Positions 26,658 through 34,875 of a stretch of 64,000 nucleotides of DNA are shown here, piece by piece. The notes under the pieces were generated by a model. The model did not search any database, was not told the DNA's origin, and worked only from the letters and a program-made list of their open reading frames with translations. The translations under genes and the position numbers were made by a program. Position 1 is the first letter of the stretch. Every line of letters starts with the position of its first letter. The DNA comes from Collimonas antrihumi (GTDB taxonomy: Bacteria; Pseudomonadota; Gammaproteobacteria; Burkholderiales; Burkholderiaceae_D), in NCBI RefSeq assembly GCF_018304965.1, contig NZ_JAGQED010000010.1, positions 1 through 64,000 of the forward strand, in the 5' to 3' direction.

Positions 26658-27992
26658 TTAGCGATTAACCATCTTGGGCGGCGTTTTCAAAATCGCAATC
26701 GCGCCTATCACCAACATGCCAGCCAGCATGAACATGCCGGTTTGGTTGTTATGCGTAGTATCTTTCAGCCAGCCGACCATGAACGGGCTGACGAAGCCGG
26801 CCAGGTTACCAACCGAGTTGATCACCGCGATGCCGGCAGCGGCGCCGGTGCCGGACAGGAAGGCAGTCGGCAACGACCAGAACAGCGGCGAACAGGTCAA
26901 TACGCCCATCGCCGCGAGCGACAGGAAGGCGATGGCAATCACGGTATTGTCGGCAGCGATAGCGGAGACTACGAAACCTACCGCGCCCAGCAACGCCGGT
27001 ACGATCAGATGCCAGCGCCGTTCACGCATGCGGTCGGAGCGACGGCCGATCAGGATCATGGCGAACACCGCGCACAGGAATGGAATCGCGCTGATCAGGC
27101 CGATCCTCAAGTCGCCGACCACACCGGACGCCTTGACCAGAGTCGGCAGCCAGAACGTCAGGCCGTACTGGCCCATGACGATACAGAAGTAGATCAGGCA
27201 CATGTGCCAGATGCGGATATCCTTGAATACGGCTGCAGTAGTTTTCGGGCTATGCATGTCTTTCTGGTCGGCGCGGATTTCCGCTTCCAGGAAATCCTTC
27301 TCCGCTTCAGTCAGCCACTTTGCCTTGCGAATACTGTTGTCCATCACGAAAAATACCGCGATGCCGACCAGTATCGCCGGGATTGCTTCAATCATGAACA
27401 TCCATTGCCAGCCATGCCAGCCGCTGGAACCGTGGAAGGCTTGCATGATCCAGCCCGACAAGGGGTTGCCGAAAATGCCGGCGATCGGGATCGCCGCCAT
27501 GAAGGTAGCAACCACCTTGGCCCGTCGGTGCGACGGGAACCAGTAGGTCAGGTAGAGAATGATGCCGGGATAAAAGCCGGCTTCAGCCAAGCCCAGCAAG
27601 AAACGCAGGACGTAGAACTGGGTCGGCGTCTGGACCCATGCAAAGCAAGCCGACAGGATGCCCCAGGTAATCATGATCCGGGCGATCCACAGCTTGGCGC
27701 CGACCTTGTTCATGAGCAGGTTGCTGGGCAATTCAAACAGGAAGTACCCGAGGAAGAATATGCCGGCGCCGAGGCCGAAAACGGTTTCGCTGAAGCCCAG
27801 GTCCTGCAACATCTGCAGCTTGGCAAAGCCGACGTTGACGCGGTCCAGGTAAGCCACCACGTAACACAGCATGATGAATGGCACAAAGCGCCAGAATACT
27901 TTCTTGTACAGATTTTCGGCTTGTTCAGCCGGCAGGCTGGCACTAGCCTGGGTGCCTTTTTTTGCGCCTTTATTTTCGATTATTGCAGACAT
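26658..27992 (-). CDS. MFS transporter of the tetronate operon
   Basis: A 444-residue major facilitator of the anion:cation symporter (ACS) type with about 12 transmembrane helices. The helix 1 motif YVVAYLDRVNVGFAKLQM and LGYFLFELPSN are typical of ACS carriers for sugar acids such as glucarate, galactonate and tartrate. Its place inside the operon makes erythronate/threonate uptake the likely role. The start is ATG 27992 (MSAIIENKG). Confidence 0.87.
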   Translation of the reverse strand: MSAIIENKGAKKGTQASASLPAEQAENLYKKVFWRFVPFIMLCYVVAYLDRVNVGFAKLQMLQDLGFSETVFGLGAGIFFLGYFLFELPSNLLMNKVGAKLWIARIMITWGILSACFAWVQTPTQFYVLRFLLGLAEAGFYPGIILYLTYWFPSHRRAKVVATFMAAIPIAGIFGNPLSGWIMQAFHGSSGWHGWQWMFMIEAIPAILVGIAVFFVMDNSIRKAKWLTEAEKDFLEAEIRADQKDMHSPKTTAAVFKDIRIWHMCLIYFCIVMGQYGLTFWLPTLVKASGVVGDLRIGLISAIPFLCAVFAMILIGRRSDRMRERRWHLIVPALLGAVGFVVSAIAADNTVIAIAFLSLAAMGVLTCSPLFWSLPTAFLSGTGAAAGIAVINSVGNLAGFVSPFMVGWLKDTTHNNQTGMFMLAGMLVIGAIAILKTPPKMVNR

Positions 27993-28044
27993 CTTATCTC
28001 CACCAGTTTGATTTTTAAGTCTGGATGTTTCTATTTGTTGAAAC

Positions 28045-28728
28045 TTACCAGCGCGCTCCAAATACCCGATACAACTCATCCAGAGCCTCTGCATTCAGCG
28101 GCTCGGGTTGCAGTTCCAACTTAACTCTCGACATCAGCCACAGGCGTGCCGTTTCTTCCAGCTCTTCCAGCGCGAACGCCGCTTGCGAAATACTTTCATG
28201 CCACACCACCGGCCCCAGCCGTTCCAGCAAAACTCCGCGCACGCTGGTTGCCAGCAATTTGACCTGCTCCGCTACCCGTGGATCGCCGGGACGGCAATAA
28301 GGAATCAGCGGAATGCGGCCAACCTTCATCACCTGATACGGCGTGATCGGCGGCAGTACAGCGTTGTCATGCCAGACGCCGGATAGCGTGAGCGCGACCA
28401 GATTGGTCGAATGGGTATGCACGACTGCCTGCATCAACGGGTTGTTGTCGTAGACCGCGCGATGCAAGGTCAGCGTCTTCGACGGCTTGTCGCCGCTGAT
28501 CCACTTGCCGCTCAGGTCGACCTTGGCGATCTGCGCCGGCGTCAGCCTGCCGAGACAGGCATCGGTAGGTGTGATCAGCCAGCCGTCATCCAGACGGGCG
28601 CTGATGTTGCCTGCCGCACCGACCGTGTAGTTACGCTGATACAGGCTGGCGCCGATCTCGCAGATTTCTTCCCGCAGCGCCTGCTCCTTGAGCGTGGTGC
28701 TGCCGGGTTGATTTTTTGTACCGGTCAT
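28045..28728 (-). CDS. otnC: 3-oxo-tetronate 4-phosphate decarboxylase
   Basis: A 227-residue class II aldolase/adducin-domain protein. The zinc histidines lie in VVHTHSTNLVALTL and further on. NISARLDDGWLITPT is the substrate loop of the fuculose-aldolase family. OtnC decarboxylates 3-oxo-tetronate 4-phosphate to dihydroxyacetone phosphate. It overlaps otnK by 4 bp (ATGA), so kinase and decarboxylase are coupled. Confidence 0.9.
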   Translation of the reverse strand: MTGTKNQPGSTTLKEQALREEICEIGASLYQRNYTVGAAGNISARLDDGWLITPTDACLGRLTPAQIAKVDLSGKWISGDKPSKTLTLHRAVYDNNPLMQAVVHTHSTNLVALTLSGVWHDNAVLPPITPYQVMKVGRIPLIPYCRPGDPRVAEQVKLLATSVRGVLLERLGPVVWHESISQAAFALEELEETARLWLMSRVKLELQPEPLNAEALDELYRVFGARW

Positions 28729-30056
28729 AGACGAGCCTCGCCAAGTTTGGTCTCTCCAAGCTGCCGCAACGCTTTTTCAAAAAAATCGACACTGCCGAAA
28801 TTGCCGGATTTCAGCGCCATTGCTAACGGCGCTACACCCACCGCACCGATCGACGCCGTCGCCGGCACACCAGGATCGATTTGAGCACCAATGCGCAAGG
28901 CATGCACGCCCAGCGCCTTGACCACGGCGCCTGAAGTTTCGCCACCGGCAATCACAAAGCGCCGCACACCGCTGGCCAGCAACGCCGCCGCGATATCGGC
29001 CAGTGCTTGCTCGATTAGCAAACCGGCGCGCTCGACGCCCAGTTTGGCTTGTACCTGTTTCACTTGTTCCGGCGTGGTGGTGGCGTAGATCAACGCCGGT
29101 TGCTGATTCAGATGTTGTTTGGCGAAGGCCAATGCTTGCGCTACCACGGGTTCGCCCGCGGCCAGCATCAGCGGATCGATACGGAACGCCGGGCGATTTG
29201 ATTCGATCCACGCGCTTACCTGCGCGTTGGTGGCTTTTGACGCGCTGCCGGCCAGAACCACCGACAAGCCGTCGACCACAGGGAGCTCACTGGCCTTGGC
29301 GCCTTGCTGCGGATTGAGCAAACCTGCGCGGACGAAATTACCGGGCAGGCCGAGCGCAATACCGGAGCCGCCGGTGACCAGCGGCAAATCGGCGCAGGCG
29401 GCACCGATGGCGTACAGGTCCTGGTTTTCCAGTGCATCGACAATCGCCATCCGCACGCCTTGCTGACGCAGCATGTCAATCCTGGCGCGGATCTGGTCAG
29501 CGCCTTGGGAAACCGTCGGATAACCGATCAATCCGACCTTGGACTCGGTCTGCTGTTGCAGCACGCGCACCAGGTTCGGATCGGTCATCGGCGTCAACGG
29601 ATGGTTTTGCATCCCCGATTCATTGAGCAGCTGGTCCTGGATAAACAGATGGCCGCGATACAGGGTGCGTCCGGTTTCCGGGAACACCGGGCAGGCTATC
29701 GTGAAATCGCTGCCCAAGGCCTGCAGCAGCGCATCAGCGACCGGGCCGATATTGCCTTGCGCGGTAGAGTCGAAGGTAGAGCAGTATTTGAAAAAGAACT
29801 GACGGCAACCTTGCTGTTGCAGCCAGCTCAGTGCAGCCAGAGAATCGGCGACGGCTTCCGCGGCAGGAATCGTGCGCGATTTTAGCGCTACCACGATGGC
29901 GTCCACTTCTTGCGGTGCGCTGTCCGGCACGCCGATGGTTTGCACTGTACGCATGCCTTCGCGCACCAGCATGTTGGCGAGGTCGGTCGCGCCGGTAAAA
30001 TCATCGGCGATGCAGCCGAGCAGGGGACGTGTTGCGGCATTCTGTTGTGCTGACAT
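28725..30056 (-). CDS. otnK: 3-oxo-tetronate kinase
   Basis: A 443-residue kinase of the DUF1537 (four-carbon acid sugar kinase) family. It phosphorylates 3-oxo-tetronate with ATP for the OtnC step. The N-terminal domain begins GCIADDFTGATDLANMLV, the family hallmark. The C-terminal nucleotide-binding half has RRFVIAGGETSGAVVKALG. It starts 3 bp after ltnD. Confidence 0.92.
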   Translation of the reverse strand: MSAQQNAATRPLLGCIADDFTGATDLANMLVREGMRTVQTIGVPDSAPQEVDAIVVALKSRTIPAAEAVADSLAALSWLQQQGCRQFFFKYCSTFDSTAQGNIGPVADALLQALGSDFTIACPVFPETGRTLYRGHLFIQDQLLNESGMQNHPLTPMTDPNLVRVLQQQTESKVGLIGYPTVSQGADQIRARIDMLRQQGVRMAIVDALENQDLYAIGAACADLPLVTGGSGIALGLPGNFVRAGLLNPQQGAKASELPVVDGLSVVLAGSASKATNAQVSAWIESNRPAFRIDPLMLAAGEPVVAQALAFAKQHLNQQPALIYATTTPEQVKQVQAKLGVERAGLLIEQALADIAAALLASGVRRFVIAGGETSGAVVKALGVHALRIGAQIDPGVPATASIGAVGVAPLAMALKSGNFGSVDFFEKALRQLGETKLGEARL

Positions 30057-30059
30057 CGC

Positions 30060-30977
30060 TTACTCCTGCGCTGCCGGCAACTTAGTTGGCAACTTAGTTG
30101 GTAAATTAACGCCAGGGAAAATCTTGATCACCGCGGAATCATCCTCGCCGCCATGGCCGGCAGTGGATGCCATCATGAACATCTGGTGCGCAGCGGCCGA
30201 TAGCGGCAGCGGAAATTTGCTGGCGCGTGCTGTATCCAGCACCAGGCCCAAATCCTTGACAAAAATATCGACTGCCGACAGCGGCGTGTAGTCAGCCTTC
30301 AGGATATGCGGCACGCGATTTTCAAACATCCACGAATTGCCGGCGCTGTTGGTGATTACTTCATACAGCGAATCTGCATCGACGCCTTCGCGCAATCCCA
30401 ATGCCATTGCTTCCGCGGCGGCCGCGATATGCACGCCGGCCAGCAACTGGTTGATGATTTTTACCTTGGAACCGATGCCGTGCGCTTCTCCCAGCCGGTA
30501 AACCTTGCCGGCGATCGCCGCCAGCACCGCTTCGCCCTTGGCGTATGCGGCGGCCGGGCCGGAAGTCATCATGGTCATTTCGCCGGCCGCCGCGCGCACC
30601 GCGCCGCCGGACAGCGGCGCATCGAGGAACAGCAACTGTTGTGCCGCCAGTCGTTCACCGAGCTTGACCGCATATTCCGGCGCCACGGTAGCGCTGGCGA
30701 TTACCAGGCTGCCGGGACGCATGGCAGCCGCAGCGCCTTGTTCGCCGAACAGCACGTGCTCGGTTTGCGCGGCGTTGACGACCACCGTAATCACTACTTC
30801 ACATTGCGCGCCGAGTTCGGCTGGTGTGTTGCAGACGATGCCGCCTTCGCTGGCAAACTGTTGTAAAACTTCCGGACGGACGTCGCATGCATGCGTGCGC
30901 AAGCCGGCCCGCAGCAAAGAACGGGCAACGCCCAAGCCCATGGCGCCAAGGCCGATTACACCTACATTGATAGTCAT
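30060..30977 (-). CDS. ltnD: L-threonate dehydrogenase
   Basis: A 305-residue beta-hydroxyacid dehydrogenase that oxidises L-threonate to 2-oxo-threonate with NAD. The dinucleotide motif GVIGLGAMGLGVA lies at the N-terminus. The substrate loop is DAPLSGGAVRAAAG, and the catalytic lysine lies in KVKIINQLLAG. It is a paralogue of glxR at 54080. ATG 30977 is chosen for its CAGGA binding site and Rossmann start. The C-terminal tail NLPTKLPTKLPAAQE comes from a 12-bp tandem repeat and is probably not structured. Confidence 0.9.
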   Translation of the reverse strand: MTINVGVIGLGAMGLGVARSLLRAGLRTHACDVRPEVLQQFASEGGIVCNTPAELGAQCEVVITVVVNAAQTEHVLFGEQGAAAAMRPGSLVIASATVAPEYAVKLGERLAAQQLLFLDAPLSGGAVRAAAGEMTMMTSGPAAAYAKGEAVLAAIAGKVYRLGEAHGIGSKVKIINQLLAGVHIAAAAEAMALGLREGVDADSLYEVITNSAGNSWMFENRVPHILKADYTPLSAVDIFVKDLGLVLDTARASKFPLPLSAAAHQMFMMASTAGHGGEDDSAVIKIFPGVNLPTKLPTKLPAAQE

Positions 30978-30990
30978 TGTTTGATCCTGA

Positions 30991-31743
30991 TTAGCGAGCT
31001 TTTGCAGTGCTCTTGGTTTTTTGCGGGGTTTCGGCGACGACAGCGCCTTGCGACAAGCGTCGCGCCGCATTGAACATATGGTTTTGTGCCGCATTGCGCG
31101 CAGCCAGTGCGTCGCCGGCGGCGATCGCGGCAGCGATGGCCGCGTGTTCCTCATAGACCTGGCGCATGAAATCGTCGCGCCTGGCTTCGTTGCTGCGGGT
31201 GACGGCGGTGGCGGCTTCCAGGTACTGGCTGAGGAACGCCAACGTCTGCAGCAGGAAAGGATTGCCGGTGGCCTCGGCGATGCTGCGATGGAACATGACA
31301 TCGGCCAGCACGCCATCGCCACCGGCGTTGACATCGGCGGCGATGCCTTTCAAGGCGCTTTCGATGGCTTTGAGTTGGCGCGGAGTGCGGCGGGTAGCGG
31401 CCAGCGCCGCCACTTCAGCGTCGATGGCGCGCCGCAGTTCGACAATCTGCAATACGGCATCGGCCGACGAAGCTTGGTCGAACTGGATCCGCAATGGCCG
31501 CAGATGGCCTTGCTGGCTGACGTAGACGCCGCTGCCCTGGCGCGGTTCGACCGCGCCTTCATTCTTCAAACGGGAAATCGCTTCACGCACCACCGTGCGG
31601 CTGACGCCGAATTGCTCGGACAAGGCCGGTTCTGTGGGCAGTTTTGCGCCCGGGCCGAATTCGCCGGTTTCTATCTTTTTCAACAATTCCTGGGCGACGG
31701 TATCGCTCAAGGAAGTCCGATTGGCATTCAGTTTATTGAACAT
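30991..31743 (-). CDS. GntR/FadR-type regulator of tetronate catabolism
   Basis: A 250-residue GntR regulator. The winged helix contains LPTEPALSEQFGVSRTVVREAI, and the GSGVYVSQQG wing follows. An all-helical FCD sensor domain with metal-site histidines (MFHRSIAEATGNPF, HAAIAAAI, NHMFNA) makes up the rest. It is the first gene of the seven-gene operon (13 bp before ltnD). It probably represses the operon until a tetronate or intermediate binds. A short palindrome lies 50 bp upstream of its start. Confidence 0.88.
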   Translation of the reverse strand: MFNKLNANRTSLSDTVAQELLKKIETGEFGPGAKLPTEPALSEQFGVSRTVVREAISRLKNEGAVEPRQGSGVYVSQQGHLRPLRIQFDQASSADAVLQIVELRRAIDAEVAALAATRRTPRQLKAIESALKGIAADVNAGGDGVLADVMFHRSIAEATGNPFLLQTLAFLSQYLEAATAVTRSNEARRDDFMRQVYEEHAAIAAAIAAGDALAARNAAQNHMFNAARRLSQGAVVAETPQKTKSTAKAR

Positions 31744-31793
31744 TTTGTCTCTTCCGGCGCTTTTCTAATGGTGCATTTTTATCGTAATGTGAC

Positions 31794-31807
31794 CATATCA
31801 TCATATG
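31794..31807. promoter_or_regulatory. Possible GntR operator palindrome
   Basis: CATAT-CATC-ATATG at 31794-31807 lies 50 bp upstream of the gntR start in a 338-bp gap. The rest of the gap up to 32081 holds no gene that I can see. A binding role for the adjacent regulator is inferred from position and symmetry only. Confidence 0.35.
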
Positions 31808-32081
31808 AATTATTGAAAAAATCAAGATTTGTTTCAAAGACAGCCAGGTTCTTCCGCGACTTTTATCATTAGTTTTATTGCCGGCAACGTGAAAAAGGCA
31901 GTTCTTGCTCTGGGTCAATGAACAGCCTGGTCTTGCTGGTTAAGATCGCATGGTGACCGTAATGCCGGTGATGTAGCGTCGCGGTCGTGTAGTTGCTTGT
32001 TGACGCATATTGCTTGTTACATTCCAGTAGAATCCTGTCCTTGTGGAAAAAAACATGTCACGCCAACAGGATTGATATTCG

Positions 32082-33251
32082 ATGAACAAATTCACACGTT
32101 GTTATCTGCTGCCATCCGCTGTTACTGTTGCTCTCTCCATGTGGGGCGGCTCGGCCCTGGCGCAAATCCGGATAGGCGTCGATATCGCTGTCACCGGACC
32201 TGCCGCGGCGATTGGCGCGTCAACAAAAAATGCCATCCTGCTATGGCCGAAAGAGATCGCCGGGCAGAAGGTCGAGTACATCATCCTGGACGATGCTTCC
32301 GATCCGACCAACGCGGTGCGCAATGCGCGCAAACTGATCAATGAAGAGAAAGTCGACCTGATCGTGGGGCCGAATACAACGCCTGCCGCACTGGCATTGC
32401 TGGATGTGGTGTCCGAGGCAGAAACGCCGCTGCTGGCGCTGGCGGCATCGGCCTCTATCGTCGAGCCGCAAGATGCCAGGCGCGCCTGGGTCTTCAAGTT
32501 GCCGCAAAACGATTCGCACATGGCAACCATCCTGACCCAGCACATGGCGGACAACGGCATCAAGACGGTAGCGTTTATCGGCTTTGCGGATGCTTACGGC
32601 GACAGCTGGTGGCGCGAGTTTTCACGGCTGGCCGAACTCAGGAAGATCAAGGTGGTCGCCGGCGAACGTTACAACCGCAACGACACCAGCGTCACCGGGC
32701 AGATTCTCAAGATCATGTCGGCGCAGCCGGACGCGGTACTGATCGCCGCTTCGGCGACGCCGGCGGTATTGCCGCAAAAGACGCTGGCTGAGCGTGGCTA
32801 CAAGGGCCGCATTTATCAGACGCACGGTATCGCCACGGCGGATTTTCTGAAAGTCGGCGGCAAGGATGTCGAAGGTACCTTCTTTCCGACCGGGCCGGCG
32901 GTGGTGGCCAAGCAATTGCCGTTATCGAATCCGGTCAGGAAAACCGCGCTGGCGTTCACCAGCCGCTACGAAGCCGCCTACGGCGCTGACACGGTGACCC
33001 AATTTGCCGCCGATGCCTGGGGCGCTTACATGCTGATCGCCAATGCGGTGCCGCAAGCGCTCAAATCCGCCCAACCCGGCAGCAAGCAGTTCCGCATGGC
33101 GCTACGGAATGCACTGGAAAACACGCATGACCTGACCATACCGCAAGGAGTGGTCAACATGAATCCCAAAGATCACGTCGGTCTGGACCAGCGCTCACGC
33201 GTGATGGGGCGGATCGTGAATAATAAATTTACCTATGCTTATGGCGGCTGA
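32082..33251 (+). CDS. Branched-chain amino acid type ABC solute-binding protein
   Basis: A 389-residue periplasmic protein of the LivJ type (Peripla_BP_6). The signal peptide ends near GGSALA/QIRIG. The mature part has the usual GVDIAVTGPAAAIGAS start, DDASDPTNAVRNARKLI and the hinge regions of the two lobes. No permease or ATPase is adjacent, so it is an orphan that may serve a transporter elsewhere. Ligand unknown. CAGGA precedes the ATG. It ends one base before the next gene start. Confidence 0.87.
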   Translation: MNKFTRCYLLPSAVTVALSMWGGSALAQIRIGVDIAVTGPAAAIGASTKNAILLWPKEIAGQKVEYIILDDASDPTNAVRNARKLINEEKVDLIVGPNTTPAALALLDVVSEAETPLLALAASASIVEPQDARRAWVFKLPQNDSHMATILTQHMADNGIKTVAFIGFADAYGDSWWREFSRLAELRKIKVVAGERYNRNDTSVTGQILKIMSAQPDAVLIAASATPAVLPQKTLAERGYKGRIYQTHGIATADFLKVGGKDVEGTFFPTGPAVVAKQLPLSNPVRKTALAFTSRYEAAYGADTVTQFAADAWGAYMLIANAVPQALKSAQPGSKQFRMALRNALENTHDLTIPQGVVNMNPKDHVGLDQRSRVMGRIVNNKFTYAYGG

Positions 33252-33252
33252 C

Positions 33253-34461
33253 ATGTCTTTGACAGCAACAAACTTGAAAGTAAAGAAGATGGAATTGTTC
33301 TGGTTGTGGTTACGCGGTTTTATCCCCGGGCCTGTGATGGTCAATGCCACCGAGCGCATGCGCGCCTGCTGTGGCGCCTTGTTGGGGATCTTGTTGACGG
33401 GACTGGTGAGCCACTGGGCGCTGGGCGCGAGCGCGCCGTTGCCTTTGCTGATCGCCCCGATGGGCGCTTCTGCCGTGTTGTTGTTCGGCGTACCGGCCAG
33501 TCCGTTGGCGCAGCCATGGTCGATTATCGGCGGCAACCTGGTGGCGGCCGTGATTGGCGTCAGTTGCGCGCGCTGGATTCCCGATCCCGTGTTTGCGCCG
33601 GCTATCGCGGTTTCCGCTGCAATCGGCGCCATGTTCGCCTTGCGTTGCCTGCATCCGCCTAGCGGTGCGGTGGCGCTGACCGCGGTGCTGGGCGGCCCGG
33701 CGGTCACCAGCCAGGGTTTTCATTTCGTGCTGACGCCGGTGCTGCTGAATTCCTTTTTGCTGCTAGCGGTAGCGCTGTTGTTCAACAACGCTACCCGCCG
33801 CCGCTACCCGCATGTCGCCCATGCCGACCTCAGCAAATTGCATCAGACCAAAGACCAGCCCAGCGGCCGGCGCATCGGTTTTACGCAGGAAGACCTGGAT
33901 TATGTATTGCACCAATACAATCAGGTGCTGGATGTCAGCCGGGATGACCTGGAAGATTTGATCCTGCAAACGGAGTTGCATGCCTACCGACGCCGTTTCG
34001 GTGCGATTACCTGCGCTGACATCATGTCGCGCGATGTCATCAGCGTCGAATATGGGACTTCGCTGGAGGATGCATGGGCCTTGTTATTGAAACATCGCAT
34101 CAAGGCGCTGCCGGTGATTAATTCGGCGCGGCGCCTGATCGGCATCATCACCCAGACCGACTTCATGCGTCAGGTGAATTTGCAGGTGTACACCGGTTTC
34201 GACCATAAACTCAAGCAGTTCATCCGACGTACTACCAATACGCATTCCGACAAGCCGGAAGTGGTCGGCCAGATCATGACGGCCAAGGTGGAGAGCGCGT
34301 TGGAGGATGCGCATATTGTGGAACTGGTGCAGCCTTTGTCCGATTCCGGCATCCATCACATCCCGATTGTCGATGACCAGCGGCGCCTGGTCGGCATGGT
34401 GACGCAGTCCGACATGGTGGCGGCTTTGTACCGCGGGAATGCGAATTTAACCACAGTGTAG
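33253..34461 (+). CDS. HPP-family membrane protein with two CBS domains
   Basis: A 402-residue protein. The N-terminal half has four to five transmembrane helices and the HPP motif (LHPPSGAVALTAVLGG). The C-terminal half carries two CBS domains (DIMSRDVISVEYGTSLEDA... and QIMTAKVESALEDAHIVE...), which usually bind adenine nucleotides. HPP proteins have been linked to nitrite transport in plastids and cyanobacteria, but the bacterial CBS version has no proven role. The start may be ATG 33253 or 33289. It follows the solute-binding protein without a gap and is probably co-transcribed. Confidence 0.85.
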   Translation: MSLTATNLKVKKMELFWLWLRGFIPGPVMVNATERMRACCGALLGILLTGLVSHWALGASAPLPLLIAPMGASAVLLFGVPASPLAQPWSIIGGNLVAAVIGVSCARWIPDPVFAPAIAVSAAIGAMFALRCLHPPSGAVALTAVLGGPAVTSQGFHFVLTPVLLNSFLLLAVALLFNNATRRRYPHVAHADLSKLHQTKDQPSGRRIGFTQEDLDYVLHQYNQVLDVSRDDLEDLILQTELHAYRRRFGAITCADIMSRDVISVEYGTSLEDAWALLLKHRIKALPVINSARRLIGIITQTDFMRQVNLQVYTGFDHKLKQFIRRTTNTHSDKPEVVGQIMTAKVESALEDAHIVELVQPLSDSGIHHIPIVDDQRRLVGMVTQSDMVAALYRGNANLTTV

Positions 34462-34514
34462 CGTTGCGAACGCACGCGGCAATTGCTGCAAACCGGCGTC
34501 GGCCTTACAATGAC

Positions 34515-34785
34515 GGGGTTTTGGTGCACGCGGACATGTCCATGTCCGCAGTTAAACGGGAAACACGGCGCCAGGCGGCTCGACAAGAGCGCCGGCCAAC
34601 GTGTGCTGCCCCCGCAACGGTAAAACAAGCGTCGCCGGTTGAATTCATTCTTTGATTTTGACATGGTGACAGGGCGTATCTTCTACCACTGTGTTTGAGC
34701 TGAGGCATGAGTTTATGCGTGAGCTTGGCATGGGAAGGTTATACGCTCCGACTTGTTAGCCCGGATACCGGCCAGATCAGGGGGA
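34515..34785 (+). promoter_or_regulatory. Cobalamin riboswitch
   Basis: The conserved pieces of the adenosylcobalamin/B12 element appear in order: GGTGC (34523), TTAAACGGGAAA (34552-34563), the B12 box GCTGCCCCCGCAACGGTAA (34605-34623), GGGAAGG (34732-34738) and AGCCCGGATACCGGCC (34758-34773). It precedes btuB, as expected for uptake repression by B12. The stretch between B12 box and GGGAAGG is about 108 nt, longer than usual, so an extra arm is present. Confidence 0.95.
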
Positions 34786-34831
34786 GTAAGGAACAAGTGC
34801 TATGCGTTTGTTCGCTACTACTGTTGCAACC

Positions 34832-34862
34832 GGGCTTGCGGGGAAGCAGGCCGGGGACTTTT
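34832..34862 (+). terminator. Possible riboswitch expression hairpin
   Basis: GGCTTGC (34833-34839) pairs with GCAGGCC (34846-34852), including one G-U pair, followed by GGGGACTTTTAT. It lies between the riboswitch and the btuB ATG at 34876. It may end transcription or mask the start, which has no visible ribosome binding site. Confidence 0.4.
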
Positions 34863-34875
34863 ATCGTATCTAAAA

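Noticed and set aside
26619-28124. Open frame of 501 codons opposite the MFS gene
   Set aside because: Antisense shadow; Gln/His/Asp-rich, no hydrophobic or domain pattern.
34597-34664. Small frames inside the cobalamin riboswitch
   Set aside because: The sequence is explained by conserved RNA elements.
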